Shown: positions 43,505-52,361 of the stretch, piece by piece
Numbering within the stretch: the first letter of the stretch is position 1
Layout of the letters: every line of letters starts with the position of its first letter
Assembly (NCBI GenBank): GCA_947085845.1
Contig: CAMTXO010000001.1
Span: 62,001 to 126,000, forward strand
Direction: 5' to 3'
Origin: JACPYF01 sp947085845
Lineage (GTDB): Bacteria; Patescibacteriota; Saccharimonadia; Saccharimonadales; Saccharimonadaceae
DNA length: 64,000 nucleotides
The notes under the pieces: generated by a model
The model's input: the letters and a program-made list of their open reading frames with translations, nothing else
What the model was told of the DNA's origin: nothing
Database searches by the model: none
Program-made: the position numbers and the translations under genes

Positions 43505-43575
43505 CCCGGGATGTCCGGATGAGGAATGCTGATCACGCACGCGATCTCTCCTCATCCGGCATCTCCGGGTTTTTT
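43505..43575 (+). terminator. Terminator of region B
   Basis: Stem CCGGATGAGGA (43515-43525) / TCCTCATCCGG (43549-43559), extended by ATG/CAT and CCCGG/CCGGG, then TTTTTT. Confidence 0.85.
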
Positions 43576-43587
43576 ATTTCGCAGCAA

Positions 43588-44949
43588 TCAAGGCTCAGAG
43601 CCAATTCGTTTCGTAACTTTTCGTCGAATTTCTACGATGTGTTTATACAGTTTTTGCAATGACGAACGACGCTTTTCACTATGAGAGGCGACTGCTTGTT
43701 CGTATAATTTTTCGAGCTTTTTAGTCTGATTTTCTTCTGTATAACGGCCAGCAAGCTGTTTGCTGGCTTGCCCAAATTTCTTTTGTAATGTCTTATCACT
43801 CAGTATAGTAACTACTTTGTCAGCCATTTCGTCCGATGTATTCGCAATAAAGCCATTAACCCCATCTTCGACAACTTCACTCACACCTTTATCAATCAGT
43901 ACAATTGGGCATCCTGCCAAAGCAGCTTCGTGTATGACGAGCCCCTGCGTATCGGTCAAGGAAGGAAACACAAAAACAGATGTCGCACCGTAAATAGTTC
44001 CCAAATTTTCGCGGGGCAGTGCACCTGTAAAGACAATTCTACTGCTCGCATCGGACTCGCTAGCTAGTTGTTCAAGAGTTTCTTTGTACTCAAAATCACC
44101 AACATACAGCAACTTTGCATTCGGACGTGATAGTAACACTTCTTCTATCATTGGTATAAGACTATCCAGATTTTTTTCCGCGCCCAAACGCCCGACATAG
44201 GTGACTATCTCGTCATCTACTGCAAATCCGTACTCGTCTCGGAATGCTCTTAGCGACGCTTCAGACGCTTCTGGCAGAGCATCAATGCCCGTAGGTAATA
44301 CCTCTATAGGATAAGAGTATTCCTCTCCCTCCATCCAACCTGTTAGTTGATTTTTACTCTTTTGAGAAAGCGCTATCACTTTATCGCAGCGACTGTACAC
44401 AATTGTCACCATAGCTTCGATAATATCTTGGTTCCACTTCGTGACGCCGGGACGGGGAATGTACAGTTTGATAAGCTCTTTTATATCTCGTCCATGAAAT
44501 TTCGTTGCAAATGGAGTCAAAGGTACAAGCATGAGCAACCCCGGCAACACCATAGGGTAGTGACGAACATATTCATAAATATCTGTACTGTGCTGGGTAA
44601 CGAGTGGCGCCCCTGTTTTATAGGCAGCATTAATACCTAAAATACCTATTTGTCCAGGAGTAAAGATATGAATTATATCCAAATCTAGTTCGCGAATCTT
44701 GCGCAAAGTCCATGGCGGGAAAAAGAACGAAAAGTTATAGTCATCATAGAATGCTCCCTTTACGCTGGGAAACCGAACTATGCCGTATTCTTCATCTTTA
44801 CTAACCTTAGAAGAGGTTACCCCGTCAGCTGGACAAAATACATAAACTTCGTGTCCCAAATTTTCGAGGTGTTTTTTTGTAATATCAATCACATATACAA
44901 TACCGTTAATCGAAGGCCTGTACGTGTCAGTAAATAGCCCAATTCTCAT
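43588..44949 (-). CDS. GT4-family glycosyltransferase (diacylglycerol glucosyltransferase-like)
   Basis: 453 residues, GT-B fold. N-terminal MRIGLFTDTYRPSINGIVYVI is typical of GT4 enzymes that glycosylate diacylglycerol; C-terminal donor site has VTYVGRLGAEKNLDSLI, TGALPRENLGTIYGATSVFVFPSLTDTQGLVIHEAALAG with the E-x7-E pattern. Likely makes membrane glycolipids. Start overlaps the next minus-strand gene by 4 bp, so the two are co-translated. Confidence 0.88.
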   Translation of the reverse strand: MRIGLFTDTYRPSINGIVYVIDITKKHLENLGHEVYVFCPADGVTSSKVSKDEEYGIVRFPSVKGAFYDDYNFSFFFPPWTLRKIRELDLDIIHIFTPGQIGILGINAAYKTGAPLVTQHSTDIYEYVRHYPMVLPGLLMLVPLTPFATKFHGRDIKELIKLYIPRPGVTKWNQDIIEAMVTIVYSRCDKVIALSQKSKNQLTGWMEGEEYSYPIEVLPTGIDALPEASEASLRAFRDEYGFAVDDEIVTYVGRLGAEKNLDSLIPMIEEVLLSRPNAKLLYVGDFEYKETLEQLASESDASSRIVFTGALPRENLGTIYGATSVFVFPSLTDTQGLVIHEAALAGCPIVLIDKGVSEVVEDGVNGFIANTSDEMADKVVTILSDKTLQKKFGQASKQLAGRYTEENQTKKLEKLYEQAVASHSEKRRSSLQKLYKHIVEIRRKVTKRIGSEP

Positions 44950-45986
44950 GACACACCTTCAATACTGAGTAGTTTTTTATAAATACCAGCCATTTGACGA
45001 GCGCCCGTCGCTGAATCAAATCGAGTAGCAATTTTTTTAGAAGCTGTAGTGTATTTATTGTACATTTTCTTGTCCTTGCGCAGCGTCTCTATTGCTGCCG
45101 TAAATTCAGACAGGGACTTGCAACGAACTATATCACCGCCAAACGTATCATCATATTCGGGAATATCGCGCAGCACAATAGGCAGTCCAGTAGCCGCAGC
45201 CTCTATGACAGCCATCGGGTGATTTTCTTGTTCAGCAGGGAGTACAAAAATATCAGATGCTTGTAGGTATTGCTTGACATCTTCAAGCTCGATAACCCCT
45301 GTCACAAGCAGATTTTTCGGAGCAGTTTCGATTAACTGCTGCATCTTTTTGTAGTCAGCACCGATATTTTTGAACGGTATACCGCCAATCCAAATAAAGC
45401 GGATATCAGGCAGATGCTCGGCCATTTCTACGAAACTATCGAAACGCTTTCGAGGTTGAATTTGTCCATTCCCAGCCACAACAAATGCATCTCGAGCAAC
45501 ACCAAGTTTTTTACGAGCAGTCTCTTTATCAACCATGCCGGTGGTGTATTGATCGGTATCAATTGTATTGTGGGTAATTTCAATCTTTTCAGCAGCAACA
45601 CCTAGATCTTTTTCTAGGATCCCAGCTACCATTGCCGAAACTGCCAATACTCTGTCGGCGCGTCGATAAAAGAACTTCATATACATTTTTGCAACAGGGA
45701 GCCATATATGAGCCAGGGCAATAGAACCAACCAGCGAATCTGGGACTACGTGCGCAGATACAACCTTTACACCTCCACCAAACAAAAGTTTTACGAGAGA
45801 CGGTAACCCAATAGTGTGGATATGGGTAATATCAGCATCAATCTTTTTAGTAAATTGATTCACAATAACTTCACAATCATCACGAGCACGAAGCGCGTTC
45901 ACCAGTTCTAAATAAGCCGTGTGCACACCGTGACCACGTACGGAAATTTCACTTTCCGAAATCATGTTTATAAGTATTTTTTTCAT
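44946..45986 (-). CDS. GT4-family glycosyltransferase
   Basis: 346 residues. N-terminal region with GHGVHTAYLELVNALR, then donor-site segments VAGNGQIQPRKRFDSFVEMAEHL, VTGVIELEDVKQYLQASDIFVLPAEQENHPMAVIEAAATG. First gene of a two-gene operon with 43588. The minus-strand -10 TATAAT (46004-46009) lies 17 nt before the ATG, with no Shine-Dalgarno. The acceptor is unknown. Confidence 0.88.
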   Translation of the reverse strand: MKKILINMISESEISVRGHGVHTAYLELVNALRARDDCEVIVNQFTKKIDADITHIHTIGLPSLVKLLFGGGVKVVSAHVVPDSLVGSIALAHIWLPVAKMYMKFFYRRADRVLAVSAMVAGILEKDLGVAAEKIEITHNTIDTDQYTTGMVDKETARKKLGVARDAFVVAGNGQIQPRKRFDSFVEMAEHLPDIRFIWIGGIPFKNIGADYKKMQQLIETAPKNLLVTGVIELEDVKQYLQASDIFVLPAEQENHPMAVIEAAATGLPIVLRDIPEYDDTFGGDIVRCKSLSEFTAAIETLRKDKKMYNKYTTASKKIATRFDSATGARQMAGIYKKLLSIEGVS

Positions 45987-46017
45987 AATTATTAACTGTG
46001 TACATTATAACAGCTTG

Positions 46018-46023
46018 TATACT
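46018..46023 (+). promoter_or_regulatory. -10 box, leaderless type
   Basis: TATACT, 6 nt before ATG 46030; sets the start of the hydrolase and excludes the longer frame from 45964. Confidence 0.65.
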
Positions 46024-46029
46024 GTATAT

Positions 46030-46890
46030 ATGACATTGGACATGCAGCATAAAACAACAAAAATTATGGGCAACGAGCTGCATTACTGGACAACTGGCTC
46101 ACTCGATAAACAAGCAATCATCCTTGTACATGGTTTTACTGGTGATCATCGTGGTTTTTACAAAATAGCTCCGCTGCTAGCCAAGCAATATACAGTTATC
46201 ACCTTGGATTTGCCTGGTTTTGGACAGTCAAAAATAGGCAACAAAACAATGAGCGTAGAATTACACACTCAAACTGTTGCCCGTCTCATAAAATATTTGG
46301 ACTGCAACCAGCCCCCTATAGTATTGGGGCACTCATACGGATCGCTTGTTGTCGCGGAGTTACAGGCTACGCATCCAGAGCTTACAGCAGAAAAAACAAT
46401 CTTTGTTAGCCCTGTTGCAACTCCAATTACACTAATCGATTCGCGATATGCAGGTAAACTGTTTAGTCAATTGTATTTCTTCTTTGGCGCCTATGGAGGC
46501 TCATTTGGAATGCATTTATTAAAAAACCACTTACTGACAAAAATCATCACAAATCATATGATTACAACTGAAAATACCGATCTGAAAAAAGAAATCCACA
46601 GTGAACATATCGAAAACAGTAAATATATTCAGCAACCAAAACAGAACTACGGGTTATTCCGTGAAATTAACAAAAATGGCATAGTCAAATATGCTCCGGA
46701 TATTCCCAAAAAAGTACTCATAATCAGCGGCAACAAGGACAGCCAATGCCCAATCAAACAACAAAAAAAAGCTGTTCAAGCTTTTAGGCGCGCTACTTTG
46801 GTCGAGCTAGATAGGGCAGGGCATCTCTCGCATTATGAAGAGCCCGAATCTATTGCAGAATCGATAGTCAATTTTTTGAATCATCAATAA
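46030..46890 (+). CDS. Alpha/beta hydrolase
   Basis: 286 residues. AIILVHGFTGDHRGF gives the oxyanion-hole HGF motif, PPIVLGHSYGSLVVAEL the nucleophile Ser elbow (GHSYG), and ELDRAGHLSHYEEPE the catalytic His. No signal peptide. Substrate not identifiable. Lies among glycosyltransferases and overlaps the convergent 46868 gene by 23 bp. Confidence 0.88.
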   Translation: MTLDMQHKTTKIMGNELHYWTTGSLDKQAIILVHGFTGDHRGFYKIAPLLAKQYTVITLDLPGFGQSKIGNKTMSVELHTQTVARLIKYLDCNQPPIVLGHSYGSLVVAELQATHPELTAEKTIFVSPVATPITLIDSRYAGKLFSQLYFFFGAYGGSFGMHLLKNHLLTKIITNHMITTENTDLKKEIHSEHIENSKYIQQPKQNYGLFREINKNGIVKYAPDIPKKVLIISGNKDSQCPIKQQKKAVQAFRRATLVELDRAGHLSHYEEPESIAESIVNFLNHQ

Positions 46891-48040
46891 CTTTTTTATA
46901 TAGAGCTTCAAATTCTTTTATCACATTTGTAATATCGTGTTTTTTGGCAATTTTTAGACTTTCGCTACCGAATTGCTTGCGAAGTTTTTCATCAACAACA
47001 AGCATCGCAATGCTCTCCGCCATAGCCCTAACATTATCTACCGGAACAACAAAGCCATTTCGGTCGTCCTGGCAAAGTTCTGGTAGTGCTCCAGCGTGTA
47101 CTGCGACAGCTGGCTTGCCAGAGGCCATTGATTCCAACAGCGCAAGACTCTGAAGCTCTGCAGGTGAAGGCATAACAAACACATCACCAATACGATGAAG
47201 CTGCACTAAGTCATCATCTGTCACACGTCCGGTAAATGTAATCGAATCTGTAATACCTAATGCCTCGGCAAAATCCTCTAGTGTTTCGGTTGCATTGCCA
47301 TCTCCGACGATTAAAAAGTGGGCTTTGTGCTTTTTTAAAACCGATTTTGCAGCATGCAGCAAAATATGAACATGCTTTTCCCGATCCAGTCGACCGACAT
47401 AGCTAACAATTGGCCTGTCAGTGGGCAATTGAAAGGTACTATAGGTACTTTTCTTTGCCGCTAACGGCCTAAAATACTGCAAATTTATACCATTTGAAAT
47501 AGGGACAATCGGCACATCGACTGTTGCTTTTTGAAACAAATTAATCGCAGATTGAGTCGGCATGACAATACAACTTGCACCCTTGTAAAGAAGCATACCG
47601 TACCTCGTAAAAATACTGCTCACCGGCTTTGCTAGCGGCGCAACAATACGTACGTTTTTGATGATATTTTCAGGCATAACATGGTTGGTTGCAACTACGG
47701 GGATAGACAGCTTGCCAGCGCTTGTAATCGCTGCTAGCCCAACGCCAAGCTGAGTGTGTACGTGAACAATATCTGGTTTAAAATCTTTTAAAATAGTGCG
47801 AACTTCACGCTCTAGAGCGACAGAAATGCGTAGGTTTTGTCGAAAAGGGAACCGCACTGAACGAGTTCGAACAATTCGGTAGCCTTCATCCTGCTCGGCA
47901 TATCGTCCGCCTGTTTGAGACGGTGCTATGACCAATACGTCGTGTCCAGCGCGCGTAAGTCCGAGCGCTAGGGTGCGTGCGGCTGTTGCAACTCCGCTCA
48001 CCATTGGCCAGTGCTGGTCATTTGCTATTACAATTCGCAT
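46868..48040 (-). CDS. GT4-family glycosyltransferase
   Basis: 390 residues. MVSGVATAARTLALGLTRAGHDVLVIAPSQ at the N-terminus, IVSYVGRLDREKHVHILLHAA and DVFVMPSPAELQSLALLESMASGKP at the donor site; the layout resembles PimB/MgtA-like mannosyl- or glucosyltransferases acting on lipids. Minus-strand TATAAT 13 nt before the ATG, no Shine-Dalgarno. Divergent from the 48086 gene, promoters packed in 45 bp. Confidence 0.88.
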   Translation of the reverse strand: MRIVIANDQHWPMVSGVATAARTLALGLTRAGHDVLVIAPSQTGGRYAEQDEGYRIVRTRSVRFPFRQNLRISVALEREVRTILKDFKPDIVHVHTQLGVGLAAITSAGKLSIPVVATNHVMPENIIKNVRIVAPLAKPVSSIFTRYGMLLYKGASCIVMPTQSAINLFQKATVDVPIVPISNGINLQYFRPLAAKKSTYSTFQLPTDRPIVSYVGRLDREKHVHILLHAAKSVLKKHKAHFLIVGDGNATETLEDFAEALGITDSITFTGRVTDDDLVQLHRIGDVFVMPSPAELQSLALLESMASGKPAVAVHAGALPELCQDDRNGFVVPVDNVRAMAESIAMLVVDEKLRKQFGSESLKIAKKHDITNVIKEFEALYKKVIDDSKN

Positions 48041-48073
48041 AGTACTAGGGTTAATTATAGCAGAACAAAGTGG

Positions 48074-48079
48074 TATACT
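48074..48079 (+). promoter_or_regulatory. Extended -10 (TGG-TATACT), leaderless type
   Basis: 6 nt before ATG 48086; no Shine-Dalgarno. Confidence 0.7.
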
Positions 48080-48085
48080 TTCCCT

Positions 48086-48361
48086 ATGTCCAACAGACGC
48101 ATACTCCTACAGGCCGCAGCATATACCATGCTTACTTTTGCCAGCATACATCTGTTTGTGTCGATAGGGCTCATGCTGTTTAAGGATATCCAAGATGGAA
48201 GCTTGTTTAGAATCATATCCTTGCATCGCATATGGCCAAATCTAGACGACACATTGCAATATTTTTTGCTTTCGCAGCTAATATGGATAGCTGTCCTAGG
48301 GGTGTATGTAGCTTATCTACTGAAAAAAAACCACTCTAAACAACCCAACAAAAAAGTATGA
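48086..48361 (+). CDS. Two-helix membrane protein
   Basis: 91 residues with hydrophobic segments at about 8-33 and 58-80 and a basic tail (KKNHSKQPNKKV). Start at 48086 from the -10 spacing; a 25-codon longer in-frame reading crosses the promoter. Overlaps the following glycosyltransferase by 4 bp. Not recognised. Confidence 0.65.
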   Translation: MSNRRILLQAAAYTMLTFASIHLFVSIGLMLFKDIQDGSLFRIISLHRIWPNLDDTLQYFLLSQLIWIAVLGVYVAYLLKKNHSKQPNKKV

Positions 48362-49416
48362 AAATTATCGTAGACGCCCGTTGGACCCAAACTGAATTTC
48401 ACGATGGCATTAGTCGCTACGGCTCCAGCCTGATCACGGCTCTACACAAAATTCATCCAATTACTGTATTGATACATGACAAAAAGCAACTAAAATTTTT
48501 ACCAAAAAAAATACCGTATGTTTTAGTGAATAACCCAATTTCGCCACACGAATTATTACTCCCGCGCAAGCTAAACCAGCTCGGCGCAGATGTTGTTTTT
48601 AGCCCACTACAATACATGGGTATATGGGGAAGAAATTACAAATTAATATTAACATTGCAAGATTTGATCTACTATCGACATCCAAAGCCGCCGACATTTT
48701 TAGCGCTGCCAATACGTATTATCTGGAGACTTTTTCATTTTTCTTATTGGCCTCAACGTTTGTTGCTCAACCAGGCAGATACAGTTGTAACTGTTAGTCA
48801 TACGTCCAAAAAATATATTCAGCAAAATAATATAACTAAGAGACCGATTACGGTCGTATATAACGCACCGAGCCCTTTGAAACTAAAGTTACAAAAACCG
48901 ACAAAAAAACTCGTTTATATGGGATCATTTATGCCGTACAAAAACGTCGAAACACTTATAGCGGCCCTGGAATTCTTGCCTGATTACGAGCTGCATCTGC
49001 TTTCAACTATCAACCCAAAACGCGAAAAAGAACTTGTAGAAATAGCCGGGAAAGATGCCCGCATAGAATTCTACGGCGGTGTAACTGACAAAGAGTACTC
49101 AGGACTTTTAGCCAGTGCTCATGCACTTGTCACAGCTAGCAAAGAAGAAGGCTTTGGTTTGCCTATTATAGAAGCTATGAGTGTTGGCGTTCCAGTAGTG
49201 TGTAGTGATATTGAAATATTCCACGAGGTAGCAGGCGATGCAGGATTGTTCTTCAACCCAGATTCAGCCGATGATTTTGCGAAAAAGGTGCGACAACTTG
49301 AAAAGAAAAAATTTAGACTTGAACTGACCGCAAAAGGTAAATCCCAAGCAAAGAAATTCGACTGGCATACATCTGCCAAAACGTTATTAACAACAATGAA
49401 AGACCTCATTAAATAA
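48358..49416 (+). CDS. GT4-family glycosyltransferase
   Basis: 352 residues. MKIIVDARWTQTEFHDGISRYGSSLI resembles mannosyltransferases of O-antigen/exopolysaccharide type; donor site KLVYMGSFMPYKNVETLIAAL and ALVTASKEEGFGLPIIEAMSVGVPVVCSD with the E-x7-E motif. Fourth GT4 gene in 6 kb, pointing to an envelope glycoconjugate locus. Confidence 0.88.
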   Translation: MKIIVDARWTQTEFHDGISRYGSSLITALHKIHPITVLIHDKKQLKFLPKKIPYVLVNNPISPHELLLPRKLNQLGADVVFSPLQYMGIWGRNYKLILTLQDLIYYRHPKPPTFLALPIRIIWRLFHFSYWPQRLLLNQADTVVTVSHTSKKYIQQNNITKRPITVVYNAPSPLKLKLQKPTKKLVYMGSFMPYKNVETLIAALEFLPDYELHLLSTINPKREKELVEIAGKDARIEFYGGVTDKEYSGLLASAHALVTASKEEGFGLPIIEAMSVGVPVVCSDIEIFHEVAGDAGLFFNPDSADDFAKKVRQLEKKKFRLELTAKGKSQAKKFDWHTSAKTLLTTMKDLIK

Positions 49417-49431
49417 TTTTAAAAAGTAAAA

Positions 49432-49453
49432 GACCCATCACAATGGATGGGTC
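49432..49453 (-). terminator. Intrinsic terminator
   Basis: Stem GACCCATC / GATGGGTC, followed on the minus strand by TTTTACTTTTT. Serves the 49469 gene and, with A-rich flanks, perhaps the convergent 48358 gene. Confidence 0.8.
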
Positions 49454-49468
49454 AAATACCTTACTTCT

Positions 49469-50410
49469 TTACAAACCGAGCCACCAGAGAGTGTAGGAAA
49501 ACACTTCCTCGTATGCGCGTGGGTTCTGGGCAAAAGCAGCATGCTTAGCTCCTTCAGCCTTTTGTGGGTGCCAAAAATTGGCTGGCCCAATGTAGGCTGC
49601 ATGCCACTTTTCCTCAGCTTCTGGTCTCACCGTATCGTCATCTTTAGTCGACCTGATATACACCAGAGGCTCGTCGACAGAATCAGGAGCAGGTGCCCCG
49701 TGATTCAAAATGAACATCACTTGGTCTCGCCAGAACGACAGCGGAAAGCTACGAGCGCCTGCCACCTGTTGATCGAGCCAATCACGGTCAACATCTGCAT
49801 CAATCTCGCCTTCCTTCGGGGGAATAACGAGCTTCTTCATTATCGGTTTACTCAGATGATTCCAGAGCGGACCAAACGGAAGTATGTGCACGAACCAAGA
49901 CGTCCAATAAAGCAGCGGCTGGAAGTCTTTGCGTCCCGTAGGAGCATCAACAACAACCAAGTCGACATCAACATTGAACATTGATGACTTCTCAAGACTC
50001 TGCCGAATATCGTATGCCAACAGGGAGCCCATTGAACTACCAATCAGTACAACTCGTTTGACGTCAGCTTCTCCCAAACAGGCTCTAAGCAACTGGTCTC
50101 TCACCAGCGATACTATGTGCTCGGGTCGAAATCGAGGTGGGGTATAGTCAACACCCCACACCTGGCCAAATCGAGCCCACACATCGAGAATCCTGTCAGA
50201 CATTGCCGATGAAGCTGCCAGTATGCCTGGTAGAAAGATGATTATTACATCGTCTTTCTCTGACGACCTGAGCTGGTTGATCGTACATGCATCCATAGCA
50301 GGTACAGCTATGTCGGCACGCAACAACCAATCAAGTAGCAGCGACACGACGGTCACTGCTAGCAATACGCCAACAGCAATCGTTATCACTGCTACAATCT
50401 GCGATATCAT
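49469..50410 (-). CDS. Membrane-anchored alpha/beta hydrolase-like protein
   Basis: 313 residues: an N-terminal membrane anchor (about 4-30), then a hydrolase fold with FLPGILAASSAMSDRI, the nucleophile elbow VVLIGSSMGSLLAYDI, LVVVDAPTG and a late acidic/His part (STKDDDTVR, EGAKHAAF). ATG 50410 has AGAGGTGG upstream; the longer TTG start lies before that site. Codon style differs from the neighbouring glycosyltransferases. Self-contained cassette. Confidence 0.78.
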   Translation of the reverse strand: MISQIVAVITIAVGVLLAVTVVSLLLDWLLRADIAVPAMDACTINQLRSSEKDDVIIIFLPGILAASSAMSDRILDVWARFGQVWGVDYTPPRFRPEHIVSLVRDQLLRACLGEADVKRVVLIGSSMGSLLAYDIRQSLEKSSMFNVDVDLVVVDAPTGRKDFQPLLYWTSWFVHILPFGPLWNHLSKPIMKKLVIPPKEGEIDADVDRDWLDQQVAGARSFPLSFWRDQVMFILNHGAPAPDSVDEPLVYIRSTKDDDTVRPEAEEKWHAAYIGPANFWHPQKAEGAKHAAFAQNPRAYEEVFSYTLWWLGL

Positions 50411-50460
50411 CGCAACCACCTCTTTCAAGGGCTTGTAAGTATTGTTAAGGTACTGTTATT

Positions 50461-50489
50461 ATTATAGCATAAATTATAATATTTTACAA
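50461..50489 (-). promoter_or_regulatory. Promoter of the 49469 gene
   Basis: Minus-strand TTGTAA (50484-50489), 17-nt spacer, TATAAT (50461-50466). Confidence 0.75.
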
Positions 50490-50576
50490 CATATTATTAG
50501 TAGTTACTGTTGATTTATCGTTTAGTTTGTTTATAATCGTTAGTGTACTTTGTCAAATCGATCAAAAGGGGACTGC

Positions 50577-50930
50577 GTGTCAGTATCTCAGAATACCGCC
50601 CAGCACCGACCAATCTTGCCACCCGGCAAAAAGTGGTTTCTCAATGCAGAAAACGACAACGAAAGAATGTTGATTCCTGAAACTTCAGAAATCATGTTCA
50701 ACTGCAATATTGATCCTTCGGCCATTATTGGCAGATGGGTCTCCCTAGGCAAGGGTTGTGTTGTGGGTGCAAATGCCAATATTGGCACCAAACGCCCAAA
50801 TGCCAGCGAAGCCGATGGAGTCACTATCGGTGATGATGTCACTATCGAAGAAGGCGCATACCTCGAACCAGGATGCAACGTACCCGATGGAACAACCATC
50901 AAAGCCGGGACGACCTTCCCGAAGGGCTAG
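50577..50930 (+). CDS. Left-handed beta-helix (hexapeptide-repeat) protein
   Basis: 117 residues. From about residue 40 the sequence runs in hexapeptide rungs (IDPSAIIGRWVSLG, CVVGANANIG, VTIGDDVTIEEGAYLEPG, VPDGTTIKAGTTF). Without an attached nucleotidyl- or acyltransferase domain it is too short for a LpxA-type enzyme; probably a small homotrimeric beta-helix. GTG 50577 with AAGGGG upstream is preferred to TTG 50550. A promoter (TTGATT, 16 nt, TATAAT) lies just upstream. Confidence 0.75.
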   Translation: MSVSQNTAQHRPILPPGKKWFLNAENDNERMLIPETSEIMFNCNIDPSAIIGRWVSLGKGCVVGANANIGTKRPNASEADGVTIGDDVTIEEGAYLEPGCNVPDGTTIKAGTTFPKG

Positions 50931-50935
50931 TACAA

Positions 50936-50998
50936 AACCTCTCGTTACGGTATACAAAGGCAAGGATGCCGCAGTATACCAGCGAGAGGTGTTTTTTA
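50936..50998 (+). terminator. Long terminator after the beta-helix gene
   Basis: Arms CCTCTCG...GGTATAC and GTATACC...CGAGAGG around an inner AAGGCAAGGATGCC loop, then GTTTTTTATA. Confidence 0.88.
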
Positions 50999-51010
50999 TA
51001 TAAGATACGC

Positions 51011-51016
51011 TACAAT
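51011..51016 (+). promoter_or_regulatory. -10 box of smpB, leaderless type
   Basis: TACAAT, 7 nt before ATG 51024; no Shine-Dalgarno. Confidence 0.65.
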
Positions 51017-51023
51017 AAAGGTT

Positions 51024-51491
51024 ATGAGTAAAAAGCCCAAAAAACCAGTTTCGAGTTTGGTCAACCGTCGCGCACGGTTTGATTATGAATTGGGTGATGA
51101 ACTGGTGGTGGGAATAGTTCTAACTGGGCCCGAAGTACGGGCAGCCCGCGACGCTCATGTCCAGCTAAAAGGCGCATTTGTTAATGTCCATAACGGTGAG
51201 CTTTACCTCAACAATGCTAGCTTTAGTCTAAGACTTAACGAAAAGGGCAAAACAAATGCTCGAACTGTTGATACCACACCTAGAAAATTATTAGCTCATC
51301 GCAAACAGATAGATAATTTTGTAGCCAAAAAACAATCGGGCTTTTCTATCGTGCCAACGAAACTTCTGACGAGTGGCCGTCACATCAAAGTCGTTATAGC
51401 GATAGGTAAGGGCAAAAAGAACTACGACAAACGCGAAACAATCAAACGCCGCGATATTGACCGTGACACAAAACGACACATCAATAGATAG
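51024..51491 (+). CDS. smpB: SsrA-binding protein SmpB
   Basis: Partner of tmRNA in ribosome rescue. 155 residues: RRARFDYELGDELVVGIVLTGPEVRAARDAHVQLKGAFV, the oligonucleotide-binding barrel, and the basic tail with KRRDIDRDTKRHINR that follows the mRNA channel. No tmRNA with a recognisable tRNA-like domain was found in the window. Confidence 0.96.
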   Translation: MSKKPKKPVSSLVNRRARFDYELGDELVVGIVLTGPEVRAARDAHVQLKGAFVNVHNGELYLNNASFSLRLNEKGKTNARTVDTTPRKLLAHRKQIDNFVAKKQSGFSIVPTKLLTSGRHIKVVIAIGKGKKNYDKRETIKRRDIDRDTKRHINR

Positions 51492-51550
51492 ATTAACGTT
51501 ATTACATGTGTACTCAATACACTTGAGTAAATATGTAAAAAGTTAAATAT

Positions 51551-51604
51551 GCGGCGGGGTGACCAAAAGGCCACACCCGCCACACAACCTCAAAAGTTTT
51601 GAGG
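51551..51604 (-). terminator. Tandem hairpins after the HTH/DGQHR operon
   Basis: GGCGGG-GTG / CAC-CCCGCC (51553-51581) and the near-perfect palindrome CCTCAAAAGTTTTGAGG (51588-51604), both just downstream of the 51618 gene; T-rich sequence follows on the minus strand. Confidence 0.7.
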
Positions 51605-51617
51605 AATTTATCTGAGA

Positions 51618-52361
51618 TTATTGGCTCTCAGATGAACCATGTACTACAACCGACTTAATCGCCTCGAGTGATGCAATGAGACTTACGAGGTCTGCAAAGT
51701 CGACTCTTTTAGCAATTTCATCAACAAGCTCGTCAGCCTGGGAGTTCCAGTCGAGCATGCTTATGACTGCTTCTGCTGAGGTGATGGTAGTCAACACAGC
51801 AGCAACGATCGGATCCCCCAGACTAACGTAGCCTGAAAGATTCAGCTGCGCAATAGGCGGTTGCTCTTCTGGAACATCCTGCTCATCACCAAGCTGCAAA
51901 TCATCCCTGATCTGCTTCTTGAACTTTTGTGTCAGACGATCGAGCTCATCGCTCGAGTCCTCTACAAGACGCTCCATCTTATATATACGCTCACGCTGCA
52001 GAGAATATCCTCGAAGCAAAACCCCAAGGACTCCATTGCGTTTTGTATATTGAAGAAGTTGACGAGCCTCTTCTGCGCTCAGTTGATCAAACACAATCAG
52101 ACGACCAAAATCTTTGGTGACATCTGCAAGTGTTGTGAACTCCTTCACGTGGTAACCGAGCAAGTCCAGAAAGACCCTCACTCTTAGAAGCGGTACACCG
52201 AGTGGCATGTTGTCCTTCGCGCGCCACTTACGAACTGTTTGTCTTTGCACTTGCGTGAACCGAGACAAACAGGCTGAAGCTAGCTCCCATTCGTTGTTAG
52301 CGAAGAAGTGCTCCAGGCACTCGTGAGTAGTCCCTTTAAAGGGCTGTTCACTCGTCGTCAT
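51618..52361 (-). CDS. HTH protein paired with a DGQHR-domain protein
   Basis: 247 residues. The N-terminal part holds a helix-turn-helix-like region (LSRFTQVQRQTVRKWRAKDN followed by LLRVRVFLDLLGY, about 27-65). A middle coiled coil (about 125-165) and a helical C-terminal part follow. Start taken at the ATG at 52361, overlapping the upstream gene by 14 bp, so translation is coupled. I do not recognise the family; a DNA-binding partner of the upstream protein is likely. Confidence 0.7.
   Translation of the reverse strand: MTTSEQPFKGTTHECLEHFFANNEWELASACLSRFTQVQRQTVRKWRAKDNMPLGVPLLRVRVFLDLLGYHVKEFTTLADVTKDFGRLIVFDQLSAEEARQLLQYTKRNGVLGVLLRGYSLQRERIYKMERLVEDSSDELDRLTQKFKKQIRDDLQLGDEQDVPEEQPPIAQLNLSGYVSLGDPIVAAVLTTITSAEAVISMLDWNSQADELVDEIAKRVDFADLVSLIASLEAIKSVVVHGSSESQ

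Larger units (their letters stand above)
43013..43580 (+). ncRNA. Structured RNA region B with a cloverleaf-like element
   Basis: Begins after a promoter fit (TTGATT 42994-42999, 18 nt, TAGTAT 43018-43023). At 43136-43232 a perfect 13-bp stem (43136-43148 with 43220-43232) encloses three hairpins: GCCC/GGGC (43150-43164), TGACC/GGTCA (43178-43193) and an 8-bp stem (43200-43207 with 43212-43219). Next is a 9-bp stem TTTCGAGAC/GTCTCGAAA (43250-43273) inside AAGATT/AATCTT. The region ends in a terminator. Upstream GGCAGT/ACTGCC sits inside CTACTC/GAGTAG. It matches no RNA family I know. Confidence 0.55.

Noticed and set aside
45964..46029. Longer N-terminus of the 46030 hydrolase
   Set aside because: It crosses the -10 box TATACT at 46018-46023; the extra residues look like an artificial hydrophobic leader.
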